Shown in pieces: positions 8,608-16,372 of a DNA stretch of 64,000 bases (its first letter is position 1; each line of letters starts with the position of its first letter). Where the stretch lies: positions 124,001 through 188,000 of the forward strand of contig NZ_VCDK01000002.1 of assembly GCF_007995215.1 (NCBI RefSeq), read 5' to 3'. Under the pieces are notes generated by a model. That model made no database searches and was not told the DNA's origin. It saw only the letters and a program-made list of their open reading frames with translations. Origin of the DNA: Shimia ponticola. GTDB taxonomy: Bacteria; Pseudomonadota; Alphaproteobacteria; Rhodobacterales; Rhodobacteraceae. Both the position numbers and the translations under genes were made by a program.

Positions 8608-9831
8608 ATGCTCCGCCGCCTACATCCTGATCAGCCAGACAGCTTTGCCTTTACGCCAGACAACCTCGCCTGGGCGGAAAAGCAGATCACGAAATACCCA
8701 GAAGGCCGCGAAGCCAGCGCGGTTATTCCGCTGCTGTGGCGTGCGCAAGAGCAGGAAGGTTGGCTGAGCCGCGCCGCGATTGAAGAAGTCGCGCGTATGC
8801 TGAACTTGGCCTATATCCGCGTGCTGGAGGTGGCGACCTTTTACTTCATGTTCCAGCTGCAACCCGTTGGCAGCGTGGCGCATATCCAAATCTGTGGTAC
8901 CACGTCCTGCATGATCTGCGGGGCAGAGGACCTTGTTTCGGTTTGCAAGGAAAAGATCGCGCCAAACCCGCATCAGATCAGTGAAGACGGCAAGCTGAGC
9001 TGGGAAGAGGTCGAATGCCTCGGGTCGTGTGCCAACGCCCCGATGGCGCAGATCGGCAAGGATTATTACGAAGACCTGACGGCAGACGGTTTTGCCCAGA
9101 TGCTGGATGACTTCCGCGCGGGCAAAGTTCCAACTCCGGGACCACAGAATGGACGCTACGCGGCTGAACCGCTGAGCGGCCTGACGAGCCTGAAAGAATA
9201 TGACAGCGGGCGCACCCAGTATAACGCATCCGTGCAATTAGCGACGGACATCGGCGATACGGTCAAACGGATCGACGGAACTGAGGTGCCGCTTTTGGCA
9301 CCTTGGGGCGACGCGCGCGGCACCGCAAATGTGCCAGCGATGCCGGATCGCCCGATGTCGGCTGTGAAGGCTGCACAAGAGAAAGACGCGCCGAAATCGA
9401 ACGCGTCCGACAAGGTCCCAGCCTCAAAGACCCAACAAGCGGCCAAGCCCAAAACCAAGCCTGCCAAGGCCCCGGTCACCCCGAAAGAGGGTGCGAAGGC
9501 TTCGAACGGAACGGAAAGCCCAGAAGCAGCCGCGATCACCGAAGGCACCAAACCGCAGGGGCTGACGGAACCGCGCGGTGGCAAAGCCGATAACCTGAAA
9601 GAGATCAAAGGGATCGGGCCCAAGCTGGAACGGCTTTGTAATCGACTAGGGTTCTATCACTTTGACCAAATCGCTGCATGGACCGCCGACGAGGTCGCTT
9701 GGGTTGACCAGAACCTCGAAGGGTTCAAAGGCCGCGTGACACGCGACCAATGGGTCGAACAGGCCGGGGTTCTGGCCGCTGGCGGCGAAACTGAGTTCTC
9801 CAAACGTGTCGAGGACGGCAACGTCTACTGA
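8608..9831 (+). CDS. nuoE: NADH-quinone oxidoreductase subunit E with long C-terminal extension
   Basis: 24-kDa-type subunit carrying the 2Fe-2S cluster N1a. The thioredoxin-like core (to about residue 180) has all four ligands: the pair within [13 protein letters not shown], then [10 protein letters not shown]. At 407 residues it is far longer than the 160-240 usual for NuoE. After a lysine-, alanine- and proline-rich linker (about residues 250-315) comes an 85-residue domain (323-407) with [13 protein letters not shown], a helix-hairpin-helix-like motif, ending in [16 protein letters not shown]. The next gene carries nearly the same domain. The core function is certain; the role of the extension is unknown. 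Confidence 0.95.
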   Translation: MLRRLHPDQPDSFAFTPDNLAWAEKQITKYPEGREASAVIPLLWRAQEQEGWLSRAAIEEVARMLNLAYIRVLEVATFYFMFQLQPVGSVAHIQICGTTSCMICGAEDLVSVCKEKIAPNPHQISEDGKLSWEEVECLGSCANAPMAQIGKDYYEDLTADGFAQMLDDFRAGKVPTPGPQNGRYAAEPLSGLTSLKEYDSGRTQYNASVQLATDIGDTVKRIDGTEVPLLAPWGDARGTANVPAMPDRPMSAVKAAQEKDAPKSNASDKVPASKTQQAAKPKTKPAKAPVTPKEGAKASNGTESPEAAAITEGTKPQGLTEPRGGKADNLKEIKGIGPKLERLCNRLGFYHFDQIAAWTADEVAWVDQNLEGFKGRVTRDQWVEQAGVLAAGGETEFSKRVEDGNVY

Positions 9832-9881
9832 TACGCGCTCCGCGATTTTCCCCGCGCTACTCTGACGTGAACGCCTTAGAC

Positions 9882-9899
9882 CTTCGCATCATTGCGAAG
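9882..9899. other. Perfect hairpin between nuoE and the next gene
   Basis: CTTCGCA/TGCGAAG, a 7-bp perfect stem with a 4-base TCAT loop, lies 50 bases after nuoE and 80 bases before the next start. No T-run follows. Possibly an RNA-stability or processing element. Confidence 0.35.
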
Positions 9900-9979
9900 C
9901 GAGACAGCGTGCGCGCAACGTGTTATGGCAGTTTCACAAAGAAATGCCAAAAAGACGATGAACGGGGGAGTTCTAAGAC

Positions 9980-10864
9980 ATGAATAGAGACGAGGGAGGC
10001 GCAAGCTGCACCTGGGGATCGCTGGTGATGGCCGCATTGATTGCAGCCTTGGCCACGATCGTGATGCGGTTTTTTGCGGAACTGTCGTGGACAGGAGCCA
10101 TCTTTGTGGGGGCTCTCGCCTTTGGGGTTCTGGCGCTGTTGTTCGTATGGATTTTCTGCCGCGAATTGCCTGCCTTGGGTGATGTGGAGGCTCCGGGATC
10201 AGGGCCTGCAAAGGGGTCATCGGGCGGCGCAAGTGCTGGTTCGACAACCGATGCATCCACTGCTGCCGCGGGAACTGCGGGCGCAGCAGCCGCTGGCCGT
10301 GCTGTTGCCGCCAGTCAAGACGCTTCTGCTGCATCGGCGGCAAGTGATTCTGAGGCAAACGCGGTCAGCGCTGATGGTTCTACCGATGTCAGTGTTGCTC
10401 CGGTCGTGAAATCCTCTCAATTGGCAGGCCAACAGGAATTGGCGGCCCGCAAAGGTGAGTGGAAGTATGATGGCGGCTCGGACGCCAAGGCCGCGAGTGC
10501 GCCGGCACCGGCTGTGAGTGCCGCGTCAGACGATAAGGATTACGATGGCGACGGTGTTGTCGAAGGCAAAGGCGAAGGTCAGCGCCCAGAAGGTCTGAGC
10601 GAGGCGCGCGGTGGCAAGGCCGACAACCTGAAAGAAATCAAAGGGATTGGTCCAAAGCTTGAGAAGCTGTGTAATACTCTGGGCTTCTATCATTTTGACC
10701 AGATTGCGGCATGGACGTCCGACGAGATCGCTTGGGTTGACGCGAACCTAGAAGGCTTCAAAGGCCGGGTGAGCCGCGACAAGTGGGTCGATCAGGCCAA
10801 GGTTCTGGCAGCGGGTGGAGAGACGGAATTCTCTAAACGTGTCGAGGGTGGCAAGGTCTACTAA
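9980..10864 (+). CDS. Membrane protein with the NuoE-type helix-hairpin-helix-like C-terminal domain
   Basis: A 294-residue protein. The N terminus (about residues 10-62) has two closely spaced hydrophobic helices, rich in Ala, Leu and Val, ending in FVWIFCRELP. Then comes a long low-complexity linker rich in Ala, Ser, Gly and Asp. Residues 210-294 repeat the NuoE C-terminal domain with 74 of 85 positions identical by my count ([13 protein letters not shown] to SKRVEGGKVY). The domain would be tethered to the inner membrane. It is followed by two stem-loops, the second a strong terminator. Function unknown; an anchor or assembly factor for complex I is one inference. Confidence 0.8.
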   Translation: MNRDEGGASCTWGSLVMAALIAALATIVMRFFAELSWTGAIFVGALAFGVLALLFVWIFCRELPALGDVEAPGSGPAKGSSGGASAGSTTDASTAAAGTAGAAAAGRAVAASQDASAASAASDSEANAVSADGSTDVSVAPVVKSSQLAGQQELAARKGEWKYDGGSDAKAASAPAPAVSAASDDKDYDGDGVVEGKGEGQRPEGLSEARGGKADNLKEIKGIGPKLEKLCNTLGFYHFDQIAAWTSDEIAWVDANLEGFKGRVSRDKWVDQAKVLAAGGETEFSKRVEGGKVY

Positions 10865-10877
10865 ATTAGGTCAATCG

Positions 10878-10900
10878 CCTGTTTCTTGGACAGGTGTTTT
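10878..10900 (+). terminator. Weak stem-loop ahead of the main terminator
   Basis: CCTGT/ACAGG with a 7-base loop, followed by TGTTTT, 14 bases after the stop of the membrane HhH gene. It stands in tandem with the stronger terminator 10 bases further on. Confidence 0.5.
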
Positions 10901-10904
10901 CGAT

Positions 10905-10933
10905 GGGCGCGGTCGCAAGACCGCGCCCTTTTT
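10905..10933 (+). terminator. Strong intrinsic terminator inside the nuo cluster
   Basis: A perfect 10-bp GC-rich stem (GGGCGCGGTC/GACCGCGCCC) with a GCAA tetraloop, followed directly by TTTTT. It is the clearest Rho-independent terminator in the window. It separates nuoA-nuoE and the membrane HhH gene from nuoF onward. Confidence 0.88.
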
Positions 10934-10941
10934 CATGTTGC

Positions 10942-10970
10942 GTGACATACCCAACAATCCGGCGTACAAT
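10942..10970 (+). promoter_or_regulatory. Internal sigma-70 promoter of the second half of the nuo cluster
   Basis: GTGACA at 10942-10947, a 17-base spacer, then TACAAT at 10965-10970. Each hexamer differs from consensus at one position. It lies 9 bases after the terminator T-run and about 47 bases upstream of the next start codon, as expected for a promoter restarting transcription. Confidence 0.65.
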
Positions 10971-11023
10971 GCTGCAACGCAGAATATTTGCTGCACTTGC
11001 AAATTGAACAAAGGGGCGCTGCC

Positions 11024-11968
11024 ATGACCGATTTTTCCACGTATTTTGATCAGATGGGCCGCGCGGTCGTTTCCCAGCATCAGGCCGCAATGGCATTGGC
11101 GCAGGTGCCGATGATCGCCGTAGGCCACGGTGTCGTGCAATCCGCGCAGATATTGGATGACATGCAGTTGCTTCTGGCGCCAACAGCCGCACCCAAGGCA
11201 TTGCCAGCGCCAAAAACCGCGCCGAAACCGGCGGTGGCCAAGACCCAAGCAGCTCAGCAACAGAAGACCACGCCCAAGGTTGTGGCAAAAACCGATCGCC
11301 CAGTTGCGCCAAAGCCTGTTGCGAAGCCAAAACTGGAGGCTGTGGCGCCAACCAAGGCAAAATCCAAAGCCGCGAAGAAGGCTGAACCTCAAGTCGCGAA
11401 GCCTGCGGTTGAGACAAAACTAAAGGCAAAATCGAAGGCAACTGTTGTTTCGGTGACACCAGCCGGTGGCAAAGCTGTCTCGCTCGCCGCCATTCCAGAT
11501 CCTGCGGAAAAGCCTGTGAAGGCGGAGAAAGCTCCGACGAAGGCGCCCGTCAAAGCAGCGACCAACACGCCAGCCAAGGAAGCAGCCCAGAAAGCGCCGG
11601 TAAAAGCGTCAACGAAAGCGGCACCCGCACCGTCCATGGCCAAAGCCGAGCCAACTGCAAAGCCGGTTGCAAACGCGGCTGCGAAGCAGTCCGCACCCGC
11701 GCCGGTTGCGAAAGCAACCGGGCCCAAACCGGCCGCGCCGCAAAAGCCAGTCACAAAGGATGACCTGACGCGCATCAAAGGCATTGGACCGAAACTGGCT
11801 CAGACCCTGAATGAAAAGGGTATCACCAGTTTCACTCAAATTGCGGCCTGGTCGGACAGGGATGTAGAGACCTTTGACGCCACGCTTGGGGCCTTCCAAG
11901 GGCGGGCGAAACGCGGTAACTGGGTCGCGAAAGCCAAAGCGATCCTAGAAGGCAAAGAGCAACCGTGA
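11024..11968 (+). CDS. Phasin-like/AKP-rich protein with C-terminal helix-hairpin-helix-like domain
   Basis: A 314-residue protein in three parts. Residues 1-55 are an amphipathic helical segment (DFSTYFDQMGRAVVSQHQAA) reminiscent of phasins. Residues 55-245 are a very Ala-, Lys- and Pro-rich, histone H1-like basic linker. Residues 246-314 are a diverged copy of the NuoE C-terminal domain ([21 protein letters not shown], then QIAAWSDRDVETFD). The ATG at 11024 follows AAAGGGG. No membrane segment or signal peptide. The basic linker suggests binding to nucleic acid, acidic lipid or an acidic protein. It overlaps the next gene by 4 bases. Confidence 0.78.
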   Translation: MTDFSTYFDQMGRAVVSQHQAAMALAQVPMIAVGHGVVQSAQILDDMQLLLAPTAAPKALPAPKTAPKPAVAKTQAAQQQKTTPKVVAKTDRPVAPKPVAKPKLEAVAPTKAKSKAAKKAEPQVAKPAVETKLKAKSKATVVSVTPAGGKAVSLAAIPDPAEKPVKAEKAPTKAPVKAATNTPAKEAAQKAPVKASTKAAPAPSMAKAEPTAKPVANAAAKQSAPAPVAKATGPKPAAPQKPVTKDDLTRIKGIGPKLAQTLNEKGITSFTQIAAWSDRDVETFDATLGAFQGRAKRGNWVAKAKAILEGKEQP

Positions 11969-12189
11969 GCAAACCGTCACCAGACCAGATGTCCCGCGCC
12001 CGGCAGGGTCGCACAGCGTCGCTGGTGATTGCAGGTTCGATGTTGTTCTGGATTGCGGCCCAATGGATTGGGCCGCAGATCGGTTTGGCCGGCAACTACG
12101 CTATACTTATCGACCTGATTGTTCTTGCTGCGCTCTTTTGGGCGCTTGTGGTTTCGGTCCGATTGTGGCGAAAGAGGAACGATCCCTAA
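11965..12189 (+). CDS. DUF5337-family small membrane protein
   Basis: A 74-residue protein with two membrane helices (SLVIAGSMLFWIAAQWIG and ILIDLIVLAALFWALVVSV) and a basic C-terminal tail (RLWRKRNDP). This layout fits DUF5337, a small Rhodobacterales family I recall near nuoF. The start overlaps the previous stop (GTGA), so translation is coupled. Function unknown; a small complex I-associated membrane protein is a reasonable guess. Confidence 0.7.
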   Translation: MSKPSPDQMSRARQGRTASLVIAGSMLFWIAAQWIGPQIGLAGNYAILIDLIVLAALFWALVVSVRLWRKRNDP

Positions 12190-12242
12190 GATAGGGCGTT
12201 CGTATCTAAACCGACTCCAAACCGACAAGGGAACCGCACCCA

Positions 12243-13529
12243 ATGCTCGCTGATCAGGACCGCATCTTTACCAATCTTTATGGCATGCATGACCGCACGC
12301 TGAAGGGCGCGCAACAGCGTGGCCATTGGGACGGAACCGCAGGACTGATTCAAAAGGGACGCGACTGGATCATCCAAGAGATGAAAGACAGTGGGCTTCG
12401 CGGACGTGGCGGTGCGGGCTTCCCGACCGGGCTGAAGTGGTCGTTCATGCCCAAAGAGAGCGATGGGCGTCCAGCATACCTTGTCGTGAACGCGGATGAG
12501 TCCGAGCCAGGTACCTGCAAGGACCGCGAGATCATGCGCCATGATCCGCACACTCTGATCGAAGGTTGCCTGATTGCGTCCTTCGCGATGAACGCGCATG
12601 CCTGCTATATCTACATTCGCGGTGAATATATCCGCGAGAAAGAGGCGCTTCAGGCCGCGATTGACGAAGCCTACGACGCGGGCCTTCTTGGCAAGAACGC
12701 TGCTGGCTCGGGCTGGGACTTCGACCTTTACCTGCACCATGGGGCAGGGGCCTATATCTGTGGCGAAGAGACGGCGCTGATCGAAAGCCTTGAAGGCAAG
12801 AAAGGCATGCCACGCATGAAGCCGCCTTTCCCGGCGGGTGCGGGACTTTATGGATGCCCGACCACCGTGAACAACGTCGAGTCGATTGCCGTTGTGCCGA
12901 CGATCCTGCGTCGCGGCGGGGCTTGGTTCAAAGGCTTTGGTCGCGACAACAACCACGGCACCAAGCTGTTCGCGATCTCGGGCCATGTGAACAACCCGTG
13001 TGTTGTCGAAGAAGAAATGTCGATCAGCTTTGAAGAACTGATCGAGAAACACTGCGGTGGCATTCGTGGTGGCTGGGACAACCTTAAGGCCGTGATCCCT
13101 GGCGGATCGTCCGTCCCCTGCGTGCGCGGGGAAAAGATGAAAGACGCCATCATGGACTTTGATTACCTGCGCGGCGAGCTGGGGTCTGGCCTTGGCACGG
13201 CGGCGGTGATCGTGATGGATCAATCGACGGACATCATCAAGGCGATCTGGCGGCTGTCGAAGTTCTACAAACACGAAAGCTGTGGTCAGTGTACGCCATG
13301 CCGCGAAGGCACTGGCTGGATGATGCGCGTGATGGATCGTCTGGTGACGGGCGAGGCCGAGCCGGAAGAAATCGACATGCTTTGGGACGTGACCAAACAA
13401 GTTGAAGGTCACACGATCTGTGCGCTTGGTGATGCGGCTGCATGGCCAATTCAGGGTCTGATCCGGAACTTCCGCGATGAAATCGAGGACCGCATCAAAC
13501 ACAAGCGCGTTCCAATCGCCGCCGAGTAA
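12243..13529 (+). CDS. nuoF: NADH-quinone oxidoreductase subunit F
   Basis: 51-kDa-type subunit binding NADH, FMN and the 4Fe-4S cluster N3, 428 residues. Visible are the nucleotide-binding [13 protein letters not shown] (about residues 52-64), the FMN-side [14 protein letters not shown], and the cluster ligands [15 protein letters not shown] plus a later cysteine in [13 protein letters not shown]. Length and motifs are fully typical. The gene is 53 bases after the DUF5337 gene. Confidence 0.97.
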   Translation: MLADQDRIFTNLYGMHDRTLKGAQQRGHWDGTAGLIQKGRDWIIQEMKDSGLRGRGGAGFPTGLKWSFMPKESDGRPAYLVVNADESEPGTCKDREIMRHDPHTLIEGCLIASFAMNAHACYIYIRGEYIREKEALQAAIDEAYDAGLLGKNAAGSGWDFDLYLHHGAGAYICGEETALIESLEGKKGMPRMKPPFPAGAGLYGCPTTVNNVESIAVVPTILRRGGAWFKGFGRDNNHGTKLFAISGHVNNPCVVEEEMSISFEELIEKHCGGIRGGWDNLKAVIPGGSSVPCVRGEKMKDAIMDFDYLRGELGSGLGTAAVIVMDQSTDIIKAIWRLSKFYKHESCGQCTPCREGTGWMMRVMDRLVTGEAEPEEIDMLWDVTKQVEGHTICALGDAAAWPIQGLIRNFRDEIEDRIKHKRVPIAAE

Positions 13530-13557
13530 GCCGTTTTTCCGAGTAAGAGTGTGTGAA

Positions 13558-13959
13558 ATGAAAAAGCCTGCAGTTGTTGTGGCCGCCCTCATTGGGTTGG
13601 CCGGGTGTATGGGTCCTGTTGGGCCCGATCCATTGCCGGGTGACGAATACTTCTTGATGGCCTATCCTAAAAATGCGCCCTGCACATTGGTCGGGGATGG
13701 TATAAGGGTTGAGCAGGTCAGCAGTGCTATCGGCGCCAACTTCATCGCGCGCGGTCCAATGGATGGATCCACAATCGTTTGCCAGACCGAAACCGGTGAG
13801 CAGCTTCGGACGACGGGTCATCGGAAATATTTCACGCGCTCTGACAGTGTGACCGCAAATTTGCGGCCTATTCGCGTGGGAGAAACCAGCTTTTTCGGAA
13901 CCACCGTCATCGGCACGCAGACCTACGAATTCTTCGACAACGTCGTGCTGGCGAAATAG
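13558..13959 (+). CDS. Small predicted lipoprotein
   Basis: A 133-residue protein with a lipoprotein signal peptide: basic MKKP, a hydrophobic stretch, then lipobox LAGC with the modified cysteine at about residue 16. The mature part is probably mainly beta strands with two further cysteines (NAPCTLVG and STIVCQTET). It starts 28 bases after nuoF, at the ATG at 13558, because the lipobox then lies at the correct distance. Unknown family; exported to the periplasmic side, lipid-anchored. Confidence 0.7.
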   Translation: MKKPAVVVAALIGLAGCMGPVGPDPLPGDEYFLMAYPKNAPCTLVGDGIRVEQVSSAIGANFIARGPMDGSTIVCQTETGEQLRTTGHRKYFTRSDSVTANLRPIRVGETSFFGTTVIGTQTYEFFDNVVLAK

Positions 13960-14035
13960 GCGGACAATCTCACGACGCGTCTTGTCAGATTTCGCGAAAC
14001 CGCGCATCCTGTGCAAAAAATTGGATGGGCAGTAC

Positions 14036-14329
14036 ATGAAGAATGCATTGATGATCGGGCTGTTGCTCGGCTCTGGGGCCATGGCCCACGCGGACGTGCT
14101 TCGCGTTGATGAGAATGGCATGACCGCTGTTTTGCTACGGACGCCTTTGAACCTTGATGCGCCTTTCCAAACGGACATGGTGACAGTGACTGTGACCCCC
14201 GCCAGCCCGGATGCGCAGGATTTCGCGACGCGGATCGCCTGTGAAGACGCCGTGGTGATGGGCGTTGATCGGAGCAGGTCTGCTGGACCGTCTGTAACCT
14301 TTTCGGTTCTGTGCGGGGACTATGACTGA
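14036..14329 (+). CDS. Small secreted protein of unknown function
   Basis: A 97-residue protein with a clear Sec signal peptide (MKNALMIGLLLGSGAMAHA, cleavage predicted after residue 19). The mature part has two cysteines (IACEDAV and SVLCGDYD). The two preceding-type features, short mature domain and paired cysteines, recur in several neighbours in this gap between nuoF and nuoG. An ATG further upstream would bury the signal peptide. Family not recognised. Confidence 0.6.
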   Translation: MKNALMIGLLLGSGAMAHADVLRVDENGMTAVLLRTPLNLDAPFQTDMVTVTVTPASPDAQDFATRIACEDAVVMGVDRSRSAGPSVTFSVLCGDYD

Positions 14330-14355
14330 CACCGCAAACAAAAGGGACCGTGCCG

Positions 14356-14829
14356 ATGCATCTGGCGCAACTGAATGTAGGGCGACTGATCGCGCCGACG
14401 GATGATCCGCGGATCAAGTCATTCATGGACAATCTGGACCGTGTAAACGGTCTGGGGCGCCGGATGCCGGGTTTTGTCTGGATGATGTCAGGATCGGGTG
14501 AGCCGGGACGCGGCTCAATAGATATCGCGATTGGCGGCGATCCGCGTTTTGTGCCGAATATGTCTGTCTGGACCGATGTCGAAAGCCTTGAGCGGTTTGT
14601 CTGGGGGACGATCCACAAACAGTTCTACGAACGTCGCGCCGAATGGTTCGAGGTGCTGGGTGAACAGCACTTTGTCATGTGGTGGATCGAAGAGGGACAT
14701 GAGCCGACTCTGGAGGAAGCCTTAGAGCGACTAGAGCATCGCAAAACCCACGGCGATACCGACCATGCTTTTGGCTGGGATTGGGTCGCAGGTATCAACA
14801 TGCACAAAACACACGCCTGCGTGTCCTGA
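14356..14829 (+). CDS. DUF3291-family protein
   Basis: Cytosolic protein of 157 residues. MHLAQLNVGRL, the central SVWTDVESLERFVW and the WW-containing HFVMWWIEEGHEPTLEEALERLEH match what I recall of DUF3291, a family with an ABM-like ferredoxin fold. GTG at 14350 and ATG at 14356 are both possible starts; AAAGGGA is better spaced for 14356. Function unknown. It lacks the signal peptides of the genes around it. Confidence 0.78.
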   Translation: MHLAQLNVGRLIAPTDDPRIKSFMDNLDRVNGLGRRMPGFVWMMSGSGEPGRGSIDIAIGGDPRFVPNMSVWTDVESLERFVWGTIHKQFYERRAEWFEVLGEQHFVMWWIEEGHEPTLEEALERLEHRKTHGDTDHAFGWDWVAGINMHKTHACVS

Positions 14830-14921
14830 TTTCGGACCTTTGCGCTTGCTTGCGAATTTCGAATTTGTAACGACGCGCGCGGATCGGTCACCAGAACCGA
14901 ACTTTGAAGCAGGATCAGGTC

Positions 14922-15326
14922 ATGAAAATCTCGGCAAAATTCGCATCGGGCGCACTCCTTTTGGCGTCTGTCACTTTGGCAGGCTGCGTCACAATCAAAG
15001 GATCTTCTGCCACACCGGAAGAGGCACGAGCGGAATACCTGCGTACATCTACTCAGATTGCGCTTGCGCAAGGCGTGGCGGATCGGTGTTCCGAATATAG
15101 ATTTAATTCCGAAGCCTCAGAAATGCTGTACGGGTTGGCATCTGACCTCGCCGACCGGGAATATGTCGGCGCAGATCGTCGCGCCGAGCTGCGGTTGCAG
15201 GCAAAGGCGACGGCGTCAGACGCAATCGCTTTGCAGCAGGGGCTTGGTGAAACCGAGTTGTGCAATCAGATTCCTGTCTGGATGTCTGATGGATCTATCG
15301 ACCCCACTCTCTTGATCACGCTTTAG
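14922..15326 (+). CDS. Predicted lipoprotein, DUF5333-like
   Basis: A 134-residue protein with lipobox LAGC (cysteine about residue 22) after a typical hydrophobic signal. The mature part is helical, with one cysteine early (GVADRCSEY) and one late (GETELCNQIP), followed by a short end. This two-cysteine layout is shared with the next two genes, the third of which looks like DUF5333. So I read these three as distant paralogues. Start at 14922, directly before the signal peptide and after CAGGTC. Confidence 0.6.
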   Translation: MKISAKFASGALLLASVTLAGCVTIKGSSATPEEARAEYLRTSTQIALAQGVADRCSEYRFNSEASEMLYGLASDLADREYVGADRRAELRLQAKATASDAIALQQGLGETELCNQIPVWMSDGSIDPTLLITL

Positions 15327-15416
15327 GCACAAATGCGCCCAGCCGGGTGCGATTCACCGTGTGATATTGCATAACGTGGCTGTCTCTCACCATCTCACTC
15401 AAACAAGGACCAAAAA

Positions 15417-15845
15417 ATGAAAGAGAGCAGGATGACTCGCCCGATCAAATTCGCACTGGTGTTTATTGGCCTCAGCGCCCTGACCGCGTTGTCGCCGCAA
15501 GCCCGTGCCGAGCAGCAGGCGCCGGACTATTTCGTGGAGGTCATGTTCAACACGACAACGGCTGAAAGGCTGGCTCAGTTTTGCCCGACAGTGACCGTCA
15601 ATGCCGTTCATGCACAGCTTCAATCCGAAGCGTTGGTCAACCGTCTTACCGACGAGGGATATGGGGATGTGACGTCCTTTGGCACATTGGCAGGTCTGGA
15701 AGAGGGCGTGGCAGAGTTGCAGGCGGCGTTTCTCGAAACCCATGCATTGGCCGGTGCGGGCCCTGATCGGGTTTGCGAAGTCGCTCAGGCCGAGATCGAA
15801 AATGCCACGGCACTTGGCGCGTATCTGATGGTGATCGACGGCTAA
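15417..15845 (+). CDS. Small secreted protein, DUF5333-like
   Basis: A 142-residue protein with a signal peptide (hydrophobic FALVFIGLSALTALS, cleavage probably after ARA, about residue 31). The mature part has LAQFCPTVTVNAV, a helical middle with a DEGYGDV turn, and VCEVAQAEIENATALGAYL. The early cysteine, the late cysteine and the AEIE...LG ending match the next gene. ATG at 15417 or 15432 are both possible. Probably periplasmic; function unknown. Confidence 0.62.
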   Translation: MKESRMTRPIKFALVFIGLSALTALSPQARAEQQAPDYFVEVMFNTTTAERLAQFCPTVTVNAVHAQLQSEALVNRLTDEGYGDVTSFGTLAGLEEGVAELQAAFLETHALAGAGPDRVCEVAQAEIENATALGAYLMVIDG

Positions 15846-15966
15846 CAGCGCCGGCAATGACCGCGATATCGGTCCAAATTCGCCATAACCGGGCGGTGTT
15901 ATTGAATATCAGTGCGCGTGCCGCCGATGTGGCACGCAGGATGAACGAGTTTTGAAAGGATCCACC

Positions 15967-16365
15967 ATGCGTTCGGTTTTGACCTTGGTGATGATAATGG
16001 CCCCTGCCGCGGTCTCGGTGCAGGCTTCAACGCCTGGCGACCTGCCAAAGGTGCGCGATGGTTTGGTCGCGATTGCGGCTGCCAACGAAGTACAAAAGAA
16101 TTGCGACAGTATCGCACCTCGGATGGTACGGGCATATTCGGCTATGAAGTCGCTGGAAACATACGCCCGAAGCCAGGGGTACAGCGCGCAAGACGTTCAG
16201 GACTATGCCAAGAGCAACACTGCGAAGGCAGAGATTGCATCGCTGGCGCGGAACTATCTCGTGCAAAACGGAGTTGATCCCGCGCAGCCAGCAACGTACT
16301 GCACGGTTGGCTCCGCTGAGATCGAAGACGGTACCAGCGTTGGGCGGCTTTTGAAAACAAAGTGA
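15967..16365 (+). CDS. DUF5333-family secreted protein
   Basis: A 132-residue protein with a signal peptide ([20 protein letters not shown]). The mature part fits DUF5333, a Rhodobacterales family I recall next to nuo[35 protein letters not shown], then [19 protein letters not shown]. Two cysteines could form one disulfide. The ATG at 15967 follows AAAGGATCC. It ends 7 bases before nuoG. Confidence 0.72.
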   Translation: MRSVLTLVMIMAPAAVSVQASTPGDLPKVRDGLVAIAAANEVQKNCDSIAPRMVRAYSAMKSLETYARSQGYSAQDVQDYAKSNTAKAEIASLARNYLVQNGVDPAQPATYCTVGSAEIEDGTSVGRLLKTK

Positions 16366-16372
16366 GACCTTG

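Noticed and set aside
9882-9899. Stem-loop after nuoE as a terminator
   Set aside because: Perfect stem but followed by CGAGAC and not T; a real terminator lies after the next gene.
12186-13592. 468-codon open frame on the - strand opposite nuoF
   Set aside because: nuoF is certain on the other strand; the antisense product (His- and Arg-rich) shows no domain.
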